The position numbers were made by a program, and so were the translations under genes. Below are positions 23,843 through 34,492 of a stretch of 64,000 bases of DNA, one piece after another. This DNA comes from Tupaia tana. Taxonomy: Eukaryota > Chordata > Mammalia > Scandentia > Tupaiidae. Numbering within the stretch: position 1 is the stretch's first letter; each line of letters begins with the position of its first letter. A model generated the notes under the pieces. It made no database searches, was not told the DNA's origin, and was given only the letters and a program-made list of their open reading frames with translations. The DNA lies in contig JAKSZU010000003.1 in assembly GCA_026018925.1 (NCBI GenBank), forward strand, positions 9,573,236 through 9,637,235, written 5' to 3'.

Positions 23843-24107
23843 TTTTTTTTTTTGGAGAGGTTTTTTCGCTATAGGGCGTGTGTGCTCGCCAGACAGACAG
23901 AGACAGACAGAGAGACAGAAAGCGAGAAATCACCCCCCAGGGAGGATGGTCACGCCGCAATCCCTTCTCCTCCATTCTCCTCTGGGGATCTTGGGCACAC
24001 ACGCACACGCGCCCGACATGAGTTTTAAGCCACCAGGTCCGGGACGTGAACCGCGGTCGACTACGTGGGAGTCCAGCGACATAGCCATTATGCTAACTGC
24101 TGGTTCC
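23843..24107 (-). mobile_element. Young tRNA-derived SINE with 16-bp target duplication
   Basis: The exact duplication CTGTGTATCTTTTTCT lies at 23827-23842 and 24108-24123. The head ends GGTTCCC, the third copy with the GGGAACC variant. B box GGTTCACGTCC looks like a CpG-decayed GGTTCGCGTCC. Confidence 0.96.
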
Positions 24108-24123
24108 CTGTGTATCTTTTTCT

Positions 24124-24648
24124 AAAGCACTGTATAAAATGTAGAAACAGAAAGATCCAGAGAGACAATGCCAGTTTTATGAAAACAGCTTTCGTTCTTT
24201 GTCACAAAATAGAAAAGGTGCCCTTCCTTAATGAAAATACTTTTCTAAATATCTAGAACATCACTAGATGTCTTAGGTTTATTTTCAGGTAACTACACAT
24301 AAGCACTTTCTTATCATTTGAACAAATGTTGATGAGTCAGCCAGAAAATTGCTTCTGTAATCTGTGACTAAATTCTCATTATGTTTCTAATATTTTCTGT
24401 CTTCTATTTTAATTACTATCTATATCCAGATGTTTAATTATAAACACATTTTATGACTGAACATGAGTCATTGCTAATAGAGAGCAAAGTCACAATTTTT
24501 GACTAATTTTATTACTATTAATGTCCATGTGCATCATTTTTTTACAGACCATGTTATACACAATTTAAAAATGATAATACAGCCTATAGCCTATACAAGC
24601 AATTTAATTTCATCTTGCTTTTTGACTTTTAGAATTTGAAGAGAAAAG
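24124..24648. other. Unique AT-rich DNA
   Basis: No element recognised. Confidence 0.45.
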
Positions 24649-24650
24649 TA

Positions 24651-24735
24651 TTGGATCATTGGAAAAGTCATGATGCCTTTTTGCATAGAAAAATACAGAA
24701 AAAAATGTATCAAGAATATGTTTCCCATGACCCAA
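24651..24735. mobile_element. Mariner-like MITE, 85 bp, TA target duplication
   Basis: The left end TTGGATCATTGGAAAAGTCA pairs with the right end TTTCCCATGACCCAA. TA flanks both sides (24649-24650, 24736-24737). The interior has TTTTTGCATAGAAAAA like the copy at 47931. Confidence 0.85.
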
Positions 24736-25035
24736 TATAAAATGTGCATATTTATTATGGAAACCATCAACCATTAGTTTCCTGAGATACACTCCCATCA
24801 ATTTTCACATGTATTAAAAAAATCTAAGTTTCAATATTTATTCTTCTTTATTATAGAAAATAATTCTGGATTAAAACATGATATTTATTGAACATATATA
24901 CAGCTATCAACTGATACAAAATACTATTCCACAATGTCTCAAAATTTAGAATAGTAGAATTGAAAAGTCAAAAAAATTGTTAAAAAATGCCTACCCACTG
25001 TATTTTGTTCTATTATATTAGAAAAAGTTATACAA

Positions 25036-25158
25036 ATGGTTCTTCAAAAGTTCTTGGAGAATGTGTATTATGAAATACTAAGCATAGATTTCACAATTTT
25101 TTTCACCAAAATAAATTCATATTTAACTCCATTTTCTATGAACTTTCAAAATCCCCTC
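25036..25158. mobile_element. Mariner (Hsmar2-like) MITE
   Basis: The left end GGTTCTTCAAAAGTTCTTGG is the inverse of the right end CTATGAACTTTCAAAATCCC. In between are ATAGATTTCACAATTTTTTT and CACCAAAATAAATTCATATT, shared with copies near 8446 and 36675. It is short and has no transposase. Confidence 0.7.
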
Positions 25159-26169
25159 ATATATTAGGTTAGCTAGGGTTTACTGGCAGTCAGGCATCCC
25201 TTGATAACAAAGGGGAGTGAAAAGAGAGATGGGCTGTGTCCACAGGCTACTACCTTGAGGCATAAGTCAGGATTCACTAGGGAAATTTTCTCTGCATAAG
25301 TGAGGGGTAGTTATGTGCTAAGGGTGCTGAAACAAAGCAAAGAGGACTCAAATAGTTAATATCTGAATAAGGAAAAAAAGGCATTTCTTGTCCTTGCAAA
25401 TCAGTACAGTGACTTGAACACCTTGATATGTCTTTGGAGAAAAAAATATATACATGTAGCCCCTGAAGTGGGCCCTGGGAGCTCATGCATTTAATTACTG
25501 TCATATCCATGGAAAGCTACAATGGCTTTTCATAAAATATTCAAATACACACTTGTGAGGTCATCTCATTAACAGATCTTGACACTGTCTTGTCAGGTAG
25601 GGAAGTTACAGCAGTGTCGGTGAGGTGACAGACACGTGATGCCATCTTGTAGGAATCTCCTCTGACCATCTGCCCACCTTGCCAGGAACTATGCCTTTCT
25701 TTTCTGTAACATCATTCACAGGGAGAAGCATGCATAGGTTTTTGCCCTCATCTGGGAGCTTCCAAGTCAACAATGAGCTCTGGGTTACAGTACCTAGAAT
25801 ATTCGGTTTGATCTGAACTTCTGAAAATAAAGATTACTGCAGTAGTGCAGTATTTTCCTAGAAGAACTAGAATATCTTAGGTTTGCTAAGCAAATAATCA
25901 GTGATTTGGAAAGAATTAACTTACTTTACTGGAAAGCAAACACTCAACACTTTCACAAAGATATTGATGCATACTATATCAAGAGCTAGACTCCCTTTGC
26001 TTTCACTCTAGGTAAAGTATAGAGTGTAGGCAAAGCACATGTAAGTACTCATGGAATAAGCCAGAAAATCCTCATAAGGGAGCCAGGACAGAGATTTCTC
26101 AGTGGTTACTTCAACAGTAGAACCACAGAGTAAGAGAAAGATAGGAACTTGTGATTTACATGACTTGGG
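25159..26169. other. Unique DNA
   Basis: About 1 kb of single-copy-looking sequence of moderate GC. A 77-codon antisense frame at 25277-25510 has no motif. Confidence 0.45.
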
Positions 26170-26330
26170 CACTTTTAAATAAGCTAACTCATTTAATTCT
26201 AACAGCCATCCCTTGGGGAAAATGTTGCCACCACGCTATCTCCATTGAGTTTAGTTAATTTTTACCATCACAGAGTTGAGACCTTGGGAACCAGGATTCA
26301 AACACACATCTGTCAGACTTCAAGAATGAC
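26170..26330 (-). mobile_element. MIR SINE (antisense)
   Basis: AAGCTAACTCATTTAATTCT followed by AACAGCCATCCCTTGGGGAA, then GAGACCTTGGGAACCAGGAT and TTCAAACACACATCTGTCAG follow the reverse-complement MIR order. Confidence 0.75.
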
Positions 26331-26364
26331 TTGTTTGTTTATTTAATCATATTTGAAAGTTTTC

Positions 26365-26560
26365 TGGGACCAGCATACGGTGTGGTGGTTAACACGCTGG
26401 ACTCTCAGACGGCTGATTACAGTTCAAGTTCCAGACTCAGTGGCTTGAAAATCACACTAGGAGTATGTGCTATAGCCCTCATTTCCGGGCAGTCATTTCT
26501 CACTTCTCCTCTGTCTCTATCTCTCTCTCTCCAGCAAGTATACTAGCCCTATGGCCAAAA

Positions 26561-26590
<30 letters not shown>
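26365..26590 (+). mobile_element. Older tRNA-derived SINE, internal deletion, long A tail
   Basis: The tRNA head (GGGACCAGCATACGGTGTGG) and CT-rich end are present, but the middle around the GAGGAGAATGGAGG block is missing and replaced by TGCTATAGCCCTCATTTCCGGGCA. The target duplication AAAGTTTTC lies at 26356-26364 and 26591-26599. Confidence 0.9.
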
Positions 26591-26593
<3 letters not shown>

Positions 26594-26734
26594 GTTTTCC
26601 ATTTTCCAACTAGGACATTGATGAAAGGTTGGTATCTCTTCAGTAAAAATCAGGGAAATGTATATTAGGGTAGTACAATATGCTAGGATAGACAAAAGCT
26701 AGGTAGTAATTAGATTAATATGTATATACTTCTT

Positions 26735-27006
26735 TTTTTCTTGAGAGGTTTTGGCCTTAGGACATGTGCGTTTGCCTGAGAGAGAAAGAGAGGGAAAGAG
26801 AGAGGGAAAGTGAGAAATCAATCACCCAAGGGGGAAAAGGCCATGCCAAAATCCTTTCTCCATTCTTCTCCCAGGATCTTGCGCAAGCACATGCACGTAT
26901 ACGCACACACACACAGCATGATTTTCAAACCACTGGGTCCAGGACATGAACTGTAGTTGACCATGTGGGAGTCCAGCAAGGTAACTGCTACATCATCTGA
27001 TGGTCC
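26735..27006 (-). mobile_element. Older tRNA-derived SINE
   Basis: TTTTTTTCTTGAGAGG, then the GA-rich run, then CAATCACCCAAGGGGG, and the head TCATCTGATGGTCC. TATACTTCTT and TATATTCTT on the two sides may be a decayed target duplication. Confidence 0.9.
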
Positions 27007-27160
27007 TTATATTCTTCATAAAATGAATTTCACTTTTCTGTATTGTCAAATTTGACAAAACTTTAATATATGAAAATTTTCTACATTAAAATCATTACTC
27101 ACGATTTTATTTTTTCAGCTATGTAGCACTAATAAAGTACTTTTTAAAGTAAAATTAATG

Positions 27161-27415
27161 GGCCGGCCCTATAGTCATTAAGGGAGCTGAATCCCACAAT
27201 CCAGACCTAGATTCAAATCCTGACCCTAATGGTTAGAAAAACATGCCAGGCATGCATGTATACCCCAAACCCTAACAGGAAGAAGACATGGAGGAGAAAG
27301 GATCCTGGCATCACCACACCTCATTGCGGGATGCTTTTTTCCTTTTCCTCTCTTCTGTCTCTCTCCTCAGTCTCCCTGTCTATCTGGCAAGTACACACAC
27401 CCTCGGGGAATTTTT
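27161..27415 (+). mobile_element. Older tRNA-derived SINE
   Basis: The head GGGCCGGCCCTATAGTCATT with B box GATTCAAATCC is followed by AGGAAGAAGACATGGAGGAG and a CT-rich end that stops at ACACACACCCTCGGGGAA. Confidence 0.88.
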
Positions 27416-27488
27416 TTTAAAGTACCAATTTAGTAGGTTTTCTGATATATTCTTGACACTACTTAGACTAACCAGGAAAGGAAAATGG

Positions 27489-27516
27489 AAAACATATTAT
27501 CATTATTATTATTATG
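27489..27516. repeat. (ATT)n microsatellite
   Basis: About six ATT-type units next to the T tract of the following SINE. Confidence 0.85.
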
Positions 27517-27525
27517 TGCCTTTTT

Positions 27526-27740
27526 TTTTTTTTTTTTTTTTTTTGCTTTGCTATAGGGTGCATGTGGTCCCAAGAGAGAGGGGCAGAGGGAGAAACAAAA
27601 AGTGAGAAATCATCCCCAGGGGGGATGGCCATGCTGCAATGCCTGGCCTGTTTTTCAAGCCACCTGGACTAGGACTCAAACCACAGAGTTGGCTATATAG
27701 GATCTAGCCACACCAACCTCCGCATCACCTGCTGACACAA
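27526..27740 (-). mobile_element. Older tRNA-derived SINE, internally deleted
   Basis: The T run merges with the tail, then GCTTTGCTATAGGGTGCATG, CATCCCCAGGGGGGATGGCC and head GCATCACCTGCTGACA. About 50 bases around the GGAGAATGGAGGAG block are missing. GCCTTTTT is present on both sides. Confidence 0.88.
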
Positions 27741-27741
27741 G

Positions 27742-28061
27742 TGACGCCTTTTTAAAGTACCTTTGTTGAGAAATAATACAGTAGGCCCAGACTGACACTG
27801 GATGAAATCCTAAATTGAGTTCAGACATGTAGTCTAGATGACCCATAAAAAATCTTGCAGATTTCTTCTGTAAGAAGGAGTTCTTTCTAAATTTCAGTCC
27901 TTTCTCATAATTTTATCATCTATTCAGAACTATATGGCATAATTATCTTCCATTACTTTAACCAAGAGAGAAATAACCAGGGTAGTTGCATATATAGTTT
28001 ACTGTGTGGTTCCAGTTAGGTGCTATAAAAATAGAAGGAGAAATTTCATAAAAAAATTCAA
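27742..28061. other. Unique AT-rich DNA
   Basis: Short spacer; nothing recognised. Confidence 0.45.
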
Positions 28062-28250
28062 GGGGCTGGCAGGTGGCATAGTGGTTAAGAGCACTGGACT
28101 CTCACAAGATCAACAACAAGTGGAGTCCCAGAGCTGGCAGCCTGATTTCTCATTTTCCCTCTGTCTCTCACACCCTCTCTCATTCTGTCCCTCTCTGCTG
28201 AAATCAAAATAAATATAGTTAAATAAAATAATTCTTAAGAAAAAAAAGAA
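28062..28250 (+). mobile_element. Short-form tRNA-derived SINE
   Basis: The head GGGGCTGGCAGGTGGCATAG leads through GAGCTGGCAGCCTGATTTCT directly to the CT-rich part. It lacks the same middle block as the copies at 15334, 41914 and 42395. Confidence 0.88.
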
Positions 28251-29470
28251 AATTAGGTGGACATGTGTGCTTGGAACAGGGTGGGTAGATATTTTTCTTT
28301 CAGTTTTTAAATCAAACAGAAGTCCAAAAGCATTCTTGTACTGTTAAGATCTTCCCAGGATCACAGAAAAATAAGCTGGTGAGGAGAGGATTATAATCCA
28401 CATTAGGTTACTTGTAATTTTGCTACTTTATCAGTGAAACCCATCATGATAGAATGCCTTCCACTAAAAGTCCACCAATTTAAGGAATGAGTCTTAAGAA
28501 AAATTACTATAAAATGCATTTTATTCTCTCTTGCTTCATGAAAAGTGAAAGATAAGATCTTCATTAAAAACATAAAATGTAATTTCCCCTGAAGAGAATT
28601 CCGGTTGTAAATTGGGTAAAATTTATTGCTATGTACACATGCTTATGATGAATGTGGTACAATCTTCGGGAAGATTAAAGCTGTGAGTTGAAGGATGGAG
28701 GGAGCATCAAGCTGTAGTGAGAAACCTGATGTTGCTGGTCAGGAGCCCACACAGGGGACAGGGACCTGCCTGCGGGGGTGGGGCCTGCTGGGGCTCAGTG
28801 GCAAAGGGGCCCTGCAGTTACAGAATTACTGTGTGCTTTGCCAGTGAATATTCATGAGAAGATAATTTGTGAGGATTCAGTGAAAAGTAAGTGTTTTGAT
28901 GAGGAAGACTGAAATAACAAGAAGGGAGGAGTGAGGAAATGGGATAAATATACCATAATCCTTGATTACTCTGCAAATATAGCAGGCATCAGAAATTATC
29001 TTTTCCTGAAAGTCTGCAGTTCTAGTTCTTCCACATTTTAAGCATGACATGGGCCACTGAGACAAGGGAGTCAAAACCACTGACATAGTGTATTTTAAAC
29101 AAAAAATGAACAGTTCACGTGCAGATTTTCTCTAACAACTTTAAAAATCTTTCTCATGCCTACATTTTGAAGAGATTTCTTTTTTAATTAGCAACAATCC
29201 TTCTAATTTATTTACAGTCCACAAATGGTTTTCTACATCTAATTAGTCTTATTCACCAGCTTTACCTATATATTTTTTTTTAATTTTGAAAAAGGGGGAA
29301 AAAAAACAAGTCATTTCAAATGGAATAAAAAGCACAATGTGGATTCCCCCACTCATATCTTTATTATCCCTTACATTATAAAGACTTTAATAAATCTAAC
29401 ATACACTTTCTTCTGGAAAAAAACCCTGCTCTTTAACATTAACAGGTAAGAAAATGGCTATATGGCTATA
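28251..29470. other. Unique DNA with a small GC-rich patch
   Basis: Positions 28725-28815 are GC-rich (GGGACCTGCCTGCGGGGGTG) inside an AT-rich setting. It is too short and CpG-poor to be a CpG island. Nothing else recognised. Confidence 0.4.
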
Positions 29471-29757
29471 GAACCAGCCAGTAGTGTGGTAGGTAGATCC
29501 TACATCGCCAACTACACAGTTCAGGTCCCTAACCTGGTGGCCTGAGTCAAAACCCGCTAGGTGTGTGTACATGTGTGCCCAAAATCCTGAAAGGAGAAAT
29601 GGATAAGGGACTGTGGCAATGGCCTTCTCCCATGGGGGGGAGGGGTGCTTTGTCACTTTCTTTCTCTCTCTGTTTCTTTCCAAGGACTACATATATCCTC
29701 TGGCAAATAAAAAAAAAGGAAAGAAAGAAAGAAAAGGAAAGAAAAGAAAAGAAAACA
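29471..29757 (+). mobile_element. Older tRNA-derived SINE with (GAAA)n tail
   Basis: Head GAACCAGCCAGTAGTGTGGT, middle CCAAAATCCTGAAAGGAGAA, CT-rich end, then a tail expanded into GAAAG units at 29719-29755. Confidence 0.88.
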
Positions 29758-29960
29758 GCCACGAGTGCAGGGTGATCACATGGGCAGTGAGGGAGCTGCT
29801 GCCTTCCACGTGAAGACTATGTGAAAGGCTCCAAGCTCATGTCTCAGGAGCACCTGGCTGCAGTGCTAAGGGCAGGACCATAGTGTGAAGACCCTGTTGA
29901 GGAGTGCCCCCTTCTCAGTAAATAAACTTTAAAAAGAAAATAAATTATCTTTGAACACAC
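29758..29960 (+). mobile_element. Possible second-family tRNA SINE 3' portion
   Basis: The end TTCTCAGTAAATAAACTTTA resembles the tails of the copies near 35655 and 39300, which also end in AAATAAACTT-type tails after a CT-rich part. The head is not recognisable. Confidence 0.35.
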
Positions 29961-30299
29961 CTTCAGATGAACAGAAGGAAATCTCTAAAGAGGAGTTCTC
30001 ATCATTTTTTTTTTCTTTTTAATTGGATTTCTCTAAATTCTACCATGGTTTCCATTAAAAATGTGTTCTCAGTACACAGCTATTCATAAGTAGGACTCTT
30101 CACAAAATATTTGCCCTGTGCAGGCTGTACTGTTTAGGATTCTTGAAACTGCTTATCTTGCCCTGAATCTTGTGCTGTGTGTTTGTATGTATGCATATGT
30201 AGAGGTTTTAAATCACTGAGCTTACTGTTGCAATGGGCAGAAGAGACCATTAGAAGTGAGTGAAAGGAAAGACCAGAAGGGAACAATGTAGGGTAAGAA
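29961..30299. other. Unique AT-rich DNA
   Basis: Nothing recognised apart from a T-rich run near 30006-30021. Confidence 0.45.
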
Positions 30300-30388
30300 A
30301 TGCTAGATCAGGAACCCGAAGACCTAAGTTCAGATTGTGTGTCAAGCCCTATTCATGAGTTCTTGAGAAATCACTTACTCTGTAGATA
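30300..30388 (+). mobile_element. MIR SINE fragment (sense)
   Basis: GAACCCGAAGACCTAAGTTC and then TTCTTGAGAAATCACTTACT match the MIR segment after the tRNA head (..AGACCTAGGTTC..TTGAGCAAGTCACTTA..). Confidence 0.6.
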
Positions 30389-30394
30389 TTCAGC

Positions 30395-30552
30395 TTCTTA
30401 TTTAGGTGGAGAAAGAGAGAAGACTGTGCTATGACCATGCCCTCTTGAGAGGAATACCCCTTTCGCTCTCTCTGTCTCTCTTTCTCTCTGTTTTCCTGTT
30501 TCTTTCTAGCAAGTACACATGCTTGCAGCAATTACAAAAGAAAAAGAAAAAA
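30395..30552 (+). mobile_element. 5'-truncated older tRNA-derived SINE
   Basis: Only the 3' part is present: GTGCTATGACCATGCCCTCT, the CT tract, CTAGCAAGTACACATGCTTG and an A-rich tail. Another SINE of the same orientation follows immediately. Confidence 0.75.
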
Positions 30553-30797
30553 TGGGCCAGGTAGTATGATGTTAAGGTGCTGGATTCCACATGACTGACT
30601 CTGATTTGAGTCCCAGACCTGGCAGCTTGAAAAACACTACAGGTGCTTGTTCGTGCACGCTCAAAATCCTGAGAGAAGAATGGAAGAGGGATTTCAGTGG
30701 GGCCACCTCCCCTTGGGGTTGACTTCTCACTTTCCCTCACTGACTTTTGCTAGCACACATGCCCTATGACAAAGATCTAAAATAAATAAATAAATAA
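30553..30797 (+). mobile_element. Older tRNA-derived SINE, full length
   Basis: Head ATGGGCCAGGTAGTATGATG, B box GATTTGAGTCC, CTCAAAATCCTGAGAGAAGA, end GCACACATGCCCTATGACAA and tail AAATAAATAAATAAATAA. It sits head to tail behind the truncated copy. Confidence 0.92.
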
Positions 30798-31304
30798 CCA
30801 TAACCAATGTCTATGGCCACCTGCATCTTGTACTTACTGGCTTAAAAGTCTTATTTGTCTCTTAATGGCTTCTATTATGTTTAGTTAGACCTTCTCTCCT
30901 TTTTCCAACTTCATTTTGTTCAGGCACATTATGCTTTCAAATCCAACCATTTATCTTTATGTACACAGAATAGGTGGAGGTACATGCAGGAACCTGTCTT
31001 CACCTAGAGGCTATTAATTGTAGTTTCTAAATTCTAAAATGTATTCTGAAAGAAAGACATGAAATCATACGACCAACAGGCAGAAGGGAGGTCAGGGTTA
31101 CAAGGTCAGCACTATAAATCCAATTTTGGAAACTTTAAACCAGCAGATGTTTGGTTTTAATTGAGTAGGAAAAAAACCTTTACATTTTCTTAAAGAAAAT
31201 AGGTAAAAGAAGCAGTCCATTAGTTAACAGACTGTGGAAGTATACTAAAAATTCATTACTCATGTTTTGGTAAGCCTGAAAAACAGCTCAAATAAAATTT
31301 AAGT
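30798..31304. other. Unique DNA
   Basis: Nothing recognised. Confidence 0.45.
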
Positions 31305-31490
31305 AAGCTATTTCATTTTAACTCCACTCCACAAATTAATTCTCACAGATACAGATAATGATACAGATAAGGAAATGGAGGCTTAGAGAACTTAATTACT
31401 TGCCTAAGGTAGTAGTGACAGTAAAGAGTTGTACAAGATTTCAACCCCAGCGACCATGATTCTTATTCACTAAGCGATGTCTCCTCTTTA
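31305..31490 (-). mobile_element. MIR SINE (antisense)
   Basis: ACAGATAAGGAAATGGAGGC, ACTTAATTACTTGCCTAAGG and CCATGATTCTTATTCACTAA follow the reverse-complement MIR from 3' region to tRNA head. Confidence 0.88.
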
Positions 31491-32584
31491 AGGTAGAAAG
31501 AGACAGAGTTCATCATTAGCCCCTGCTTTTGTCTGTGTGCTTAGTCCCTGGGTTCTTCAGGAAATGTATCTTCAGGGAATGTTAGCTGGAACTTCTTTTC
31601 TAATTAGTTGATTAGATACTTAACAAATGCTTGGATCTCTCACCTTGTCCCCTGGTTTTTGTGCAGAATTTATAGAATGTGGATATTTGACTTATCTAAG
31701 CATGCCATACACTAACGGGAAAATATAAAAATCTGAGTAACACCTTTGGGCCCAAGATGCTGTAAGGCAGGGTTACAAGACAATATCTCCAAGGACTAAG
31801 CATCTCTGAAGAAATTAGGAAGACGATGTTCCTCTAACTTCACTGGTCTTTCCTGACAGTTCATCCAGTTTATGGAGGAAGCTTATAAGATGGATTGTGG
31901 CTGAAATGAAAGATTTTTGTGAAGGACACAAACATAACCTCTACAAATTTTTCTTAAAATTAATTCCTTTGAACTGGTCTTAAGTTATTGCAATGCCTGT
32001 TCCCATGATGCAAGCAGACACCACGAGATCAAGAAGTTTATTTAAATTTTGTGAACCGAATAGATCTCTAGCTGTATTATATTATCTTAGGACTCCAGGG
32101 AAACCAAGACCACTAAGAACGTTTCCAGGTACCAGCAACTGGTAGTAAATAAATATTGATTGTATAATTTCTATGTGGCAGTTTTTATAACATGCTCTCT
32201 GAAGGATAGAAAGTAGGCAGTATATTTTGTGTCTCAAGGATCTGATGATATGCCATGTTAATAATACCACAAAATGAGTCTCTGCATTCTCAAATGAGGC
32301 AGATAGGAGCTGTGAGAGTTCAGAGTGCTATGGTTTGTAAGTCTTCTTTGACGTGTGGCTTTCACTTGATCTTGAAAGATGAGTAATACTTACAGAAAAG
32401 GAGAGAATGAGACCTTTCAGGCATAAGGAAATGCAAAAATAAAGTTGCAGAACTGGGAACTAGAATAAAATAACACATCTGGTGATAGCAGAGGATCTGT
32501 ATTACAGGGGATGTTCCTAAAAACTGAGAACTGAATCAATTAATTAACTTGTCCATATTTCTTTAAGAATTAAACAAATTATTT
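31491..32584. other. Unique DNA
   Basis: About 1.1 kb without a recognisable repeat or exon. Confidence 0.45.
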
Positions 32585-32985
32585 TTAACCCTGTATCTGC
32601 CACTAGCTGTGTAAAACCTTGGACAAGTTAATTTCTTTTTTTTTTTTTTTTCTTTTTTTGGAGAGGTTTTTTCCATAGGGCGCGTGCGCTCGCCAGACAG
32701 ACAGAGAGAGACAGAGAGATAGAAAGCAGGAAATCACCCCCCAGGGGGGATGGCCACGCCGCAATCCCTTCTCCTCCATTCTCCTCTCAGGATCTCGGGC
32801 ATGCACGCACACGCGCCCGGCGTGAGTTTAAGCCGCCGGGTCCGGGACTCGAACCGCGGTCAACTTCATGGGAGTCCAGCGACATAGCCATTACGCTAAC
32901 TGCTGGTCCAAGTTAATTTCTTGAAAAGCTCTGTTTTCTACCTGTAATATCATGATACTGTTCCCAAAGTAGGAGATTACATACA
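32585..32985 (+). mobile_element. MIR SINE split by a young SINE
   Basis: The left half reads TCTGCCACTAGCTGTGTAAA and CCTTGGACAAGTTAATTTCT; the right half, from 32909, resumes CAAGTTAATTTCTTGAAAAG and CTACCTGTAATATCATGATA. Together they give the normal MIR order, so the young element at 32638-32908 landed inside an existing MIR. Confidence 0.85.
32638..32908 (-). mobile_element. Young tRNA-derived SINE inserted in a MIR
   Basis: An exact 14-bp target duplication, CAAGTTAATTTCTT, lies at 32624-32637 and 32909-32922. B box GGTTCGAGTCC and TTAAACTC place it in the GAG-type subgroup. The body is nearly undecayed and CpG-rich. Confidence 0.97.
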
Positions 32986-32994
32986 TGTGAAAAC

Positions 32995-33032
32995 ATATAT
33001 GTGTATGTATATATGCATACATACACATATAT
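32995..33032. repeat. Perfect 16-bp hairpin in an alternating purine-pyrimidine tract
   Basis: The arms 32995-33010 and 33017-33032 are exact inverse complements (ATATATGTGTATGTAT against ATACATACACATATAT) around the loop ATATGC. Alternating TG/TA sequence also favours cruciform or Z-like forms. Confidence 0.9.
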
Positions 33033-33151
33033 ACATATAGCAAGACAGAGAGTTAAAAATACAAGAGACAGAGAGAGAGAAGATTAGGTATCAAATGGTA
33101 TTTTAAATATAATAATAAATACAATATCAGGATTACATTATGTTTTGCTAA

Positions 33152-33173
33152 ATTATTATTATTATTATTATTT
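33152..33173. repeat. (ATT)n microsatellite
   Basis: Seven ATT units directly before the tail side of the SINE at 33174. It may be the decayed A tail on the opposite strand. Confidence 0.9.
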
Positions 33174-33413
33174 TGGAAAGATTTTTGCTATAGGGAGTGT
33201 GCACTTTCCAGAAAGACAGAGAGACAGAAAGCGAGAAATCACCCCCAAGGGGGGATGGCCACACCAGAATCCCTACTCCTCCAATCTCCTCTTGGTATCT
33301 TGGGCACTCACACACACGCGCCCGGCATGAGTTTAAGCCACTGGGTCCTGGACTCAAATAGTGGTTGACTACATGGGAGACCAGCAACATAGCCATTATG
33401 CCAACTGCTGGTC
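33174..33413 (-). mobile_element. Young-type tRNA-derived SINE, moderately decayed
   Basis: GGAAAGATTTTTGCTATAGG, CACCCCCAAGGGGGGATGGC and head ACTGCTGGTCC. The B-box region reads ATTTGAGTCC with TTAAACTC, the GAG-type pattern. Confidence 0.93.
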
Positions 33414-33929
33414 CTTTTTTTTTCCCCCACTAAATTAAATTTTTAGTTTCAATAAATTAGTTAAATTATATTCTTTTAGTATTCAATTGAAAGCATGGAA
33501 ATTTAAATTCAGTGTTAGTCACAGATTTGGTAAAAATTATCTTTTAGCAACTGTATTTTCTGTTTCTTCATCATGAAAAAAGAAAGATAATGGCCATAAA
33601 ATTTGACTGAGGTTCAAGGACATATACAACATCATAATAATAATTTAAATAATATTAAATCATAGTTGTCATTAAGTACTGTGACAAGACACAATCTTCA
33701 TAAATTCAACTAATGTTTCATTGAAGTCAGAATATTGCTAGCACTACTGAGCATTTATTGTGCATTTACCTTTAACCATGTGACATTGTTTTTATTTTTA
33801 ATTTTAAGTTTTTTATGAAGTATACATTCTAGAAATCACCCAAACATGAACATTTTCTATACTCAGCATGTAAAATTGATGGGCTAATCCTTTTAATCAG
33901 TTAGCACAAGGTTTAATTAATGAAAACCT
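33414..33929. other. Unique AT-rich DNA
   Basis: Nothing recognised. Confidence 0.45.
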
Positions 33930-34166
33930 TGATTCTATTTTTTTATTTTAATGATAGAATTGTATATATGCACACAAGAGAAAAGAGAGAAGCACCGTTG
34001 ACAGAATCTCGCCACGCCGCCATCCCTGCTCCCCACCACAGCTCCTCAGACTCGGGGAGCCTGTGCTAGGCCCAGTACATTTTTAGCCCAGAACTTGAAC
34101 CTACAGTTGGCCCACTTCTAGTCCAGCTTGCAGAGCACCTTTGTTACTGTGACACAGTGGCTTGTT
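33930..34166 (-). mobile_element. Second-family tRNA-derived SINE (tentative)
   Basis: On the minus strand a tRNA-like head (ACAGTAACAAAGGTGCTCTG) and B box GGTTCAAGTTC are followed by a GC-rich middle and a CT-rich end. The middle does not match the main family, so it appears to be another lineage related to the copies at 35655, 39300 and 46915. Confidence 0.55.
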
Positions 34167-34211
34167 TCTTAAAGCTTAGCCTATCAAATAAAACAATAAA
34201 AGCTACTTTTT

Positions 34212-34475
34212 ATTTATTTATTTTTGGAGAGGTTTTTGCTATAGGGTGTGTGCTTGCCAGAAAGACAGAGAGAGACAGAGAGGACAGAAAGTGAGAAATC
34301 ACCCCCCCAGGGGGAAGACCATGCTGTCATCCCTTCTCCTCCATTCTCCTCTCAGGATCTTGGGCACATACTCACAAGTACCTGGTGTGAGTTTAAGCCC
34401 CCAGGTATGGGACTTGAATCACAGTCAACTACATGGGAGGCCAGTGACATAGACATCTAGCCAACTGTTGGTCCC
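34212..34475 (-). mobile_element. Young-type tRNA-derived SINE with 17-bp target duplication
   Basis: AATAAAAGCTACTTTTT at 34195-34211 recurs with one mismatch (AATAAAAGCTAATTTTT) at 34476-34492. The tail is TTTA-repeated. The B box has decayed to ATTCAAGTCC and TTAAACTC marks the GAG-type subgroup. Confidence 0.95.
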
Positions 34476-34492
34476 AATAAAAGCTAATTTTT

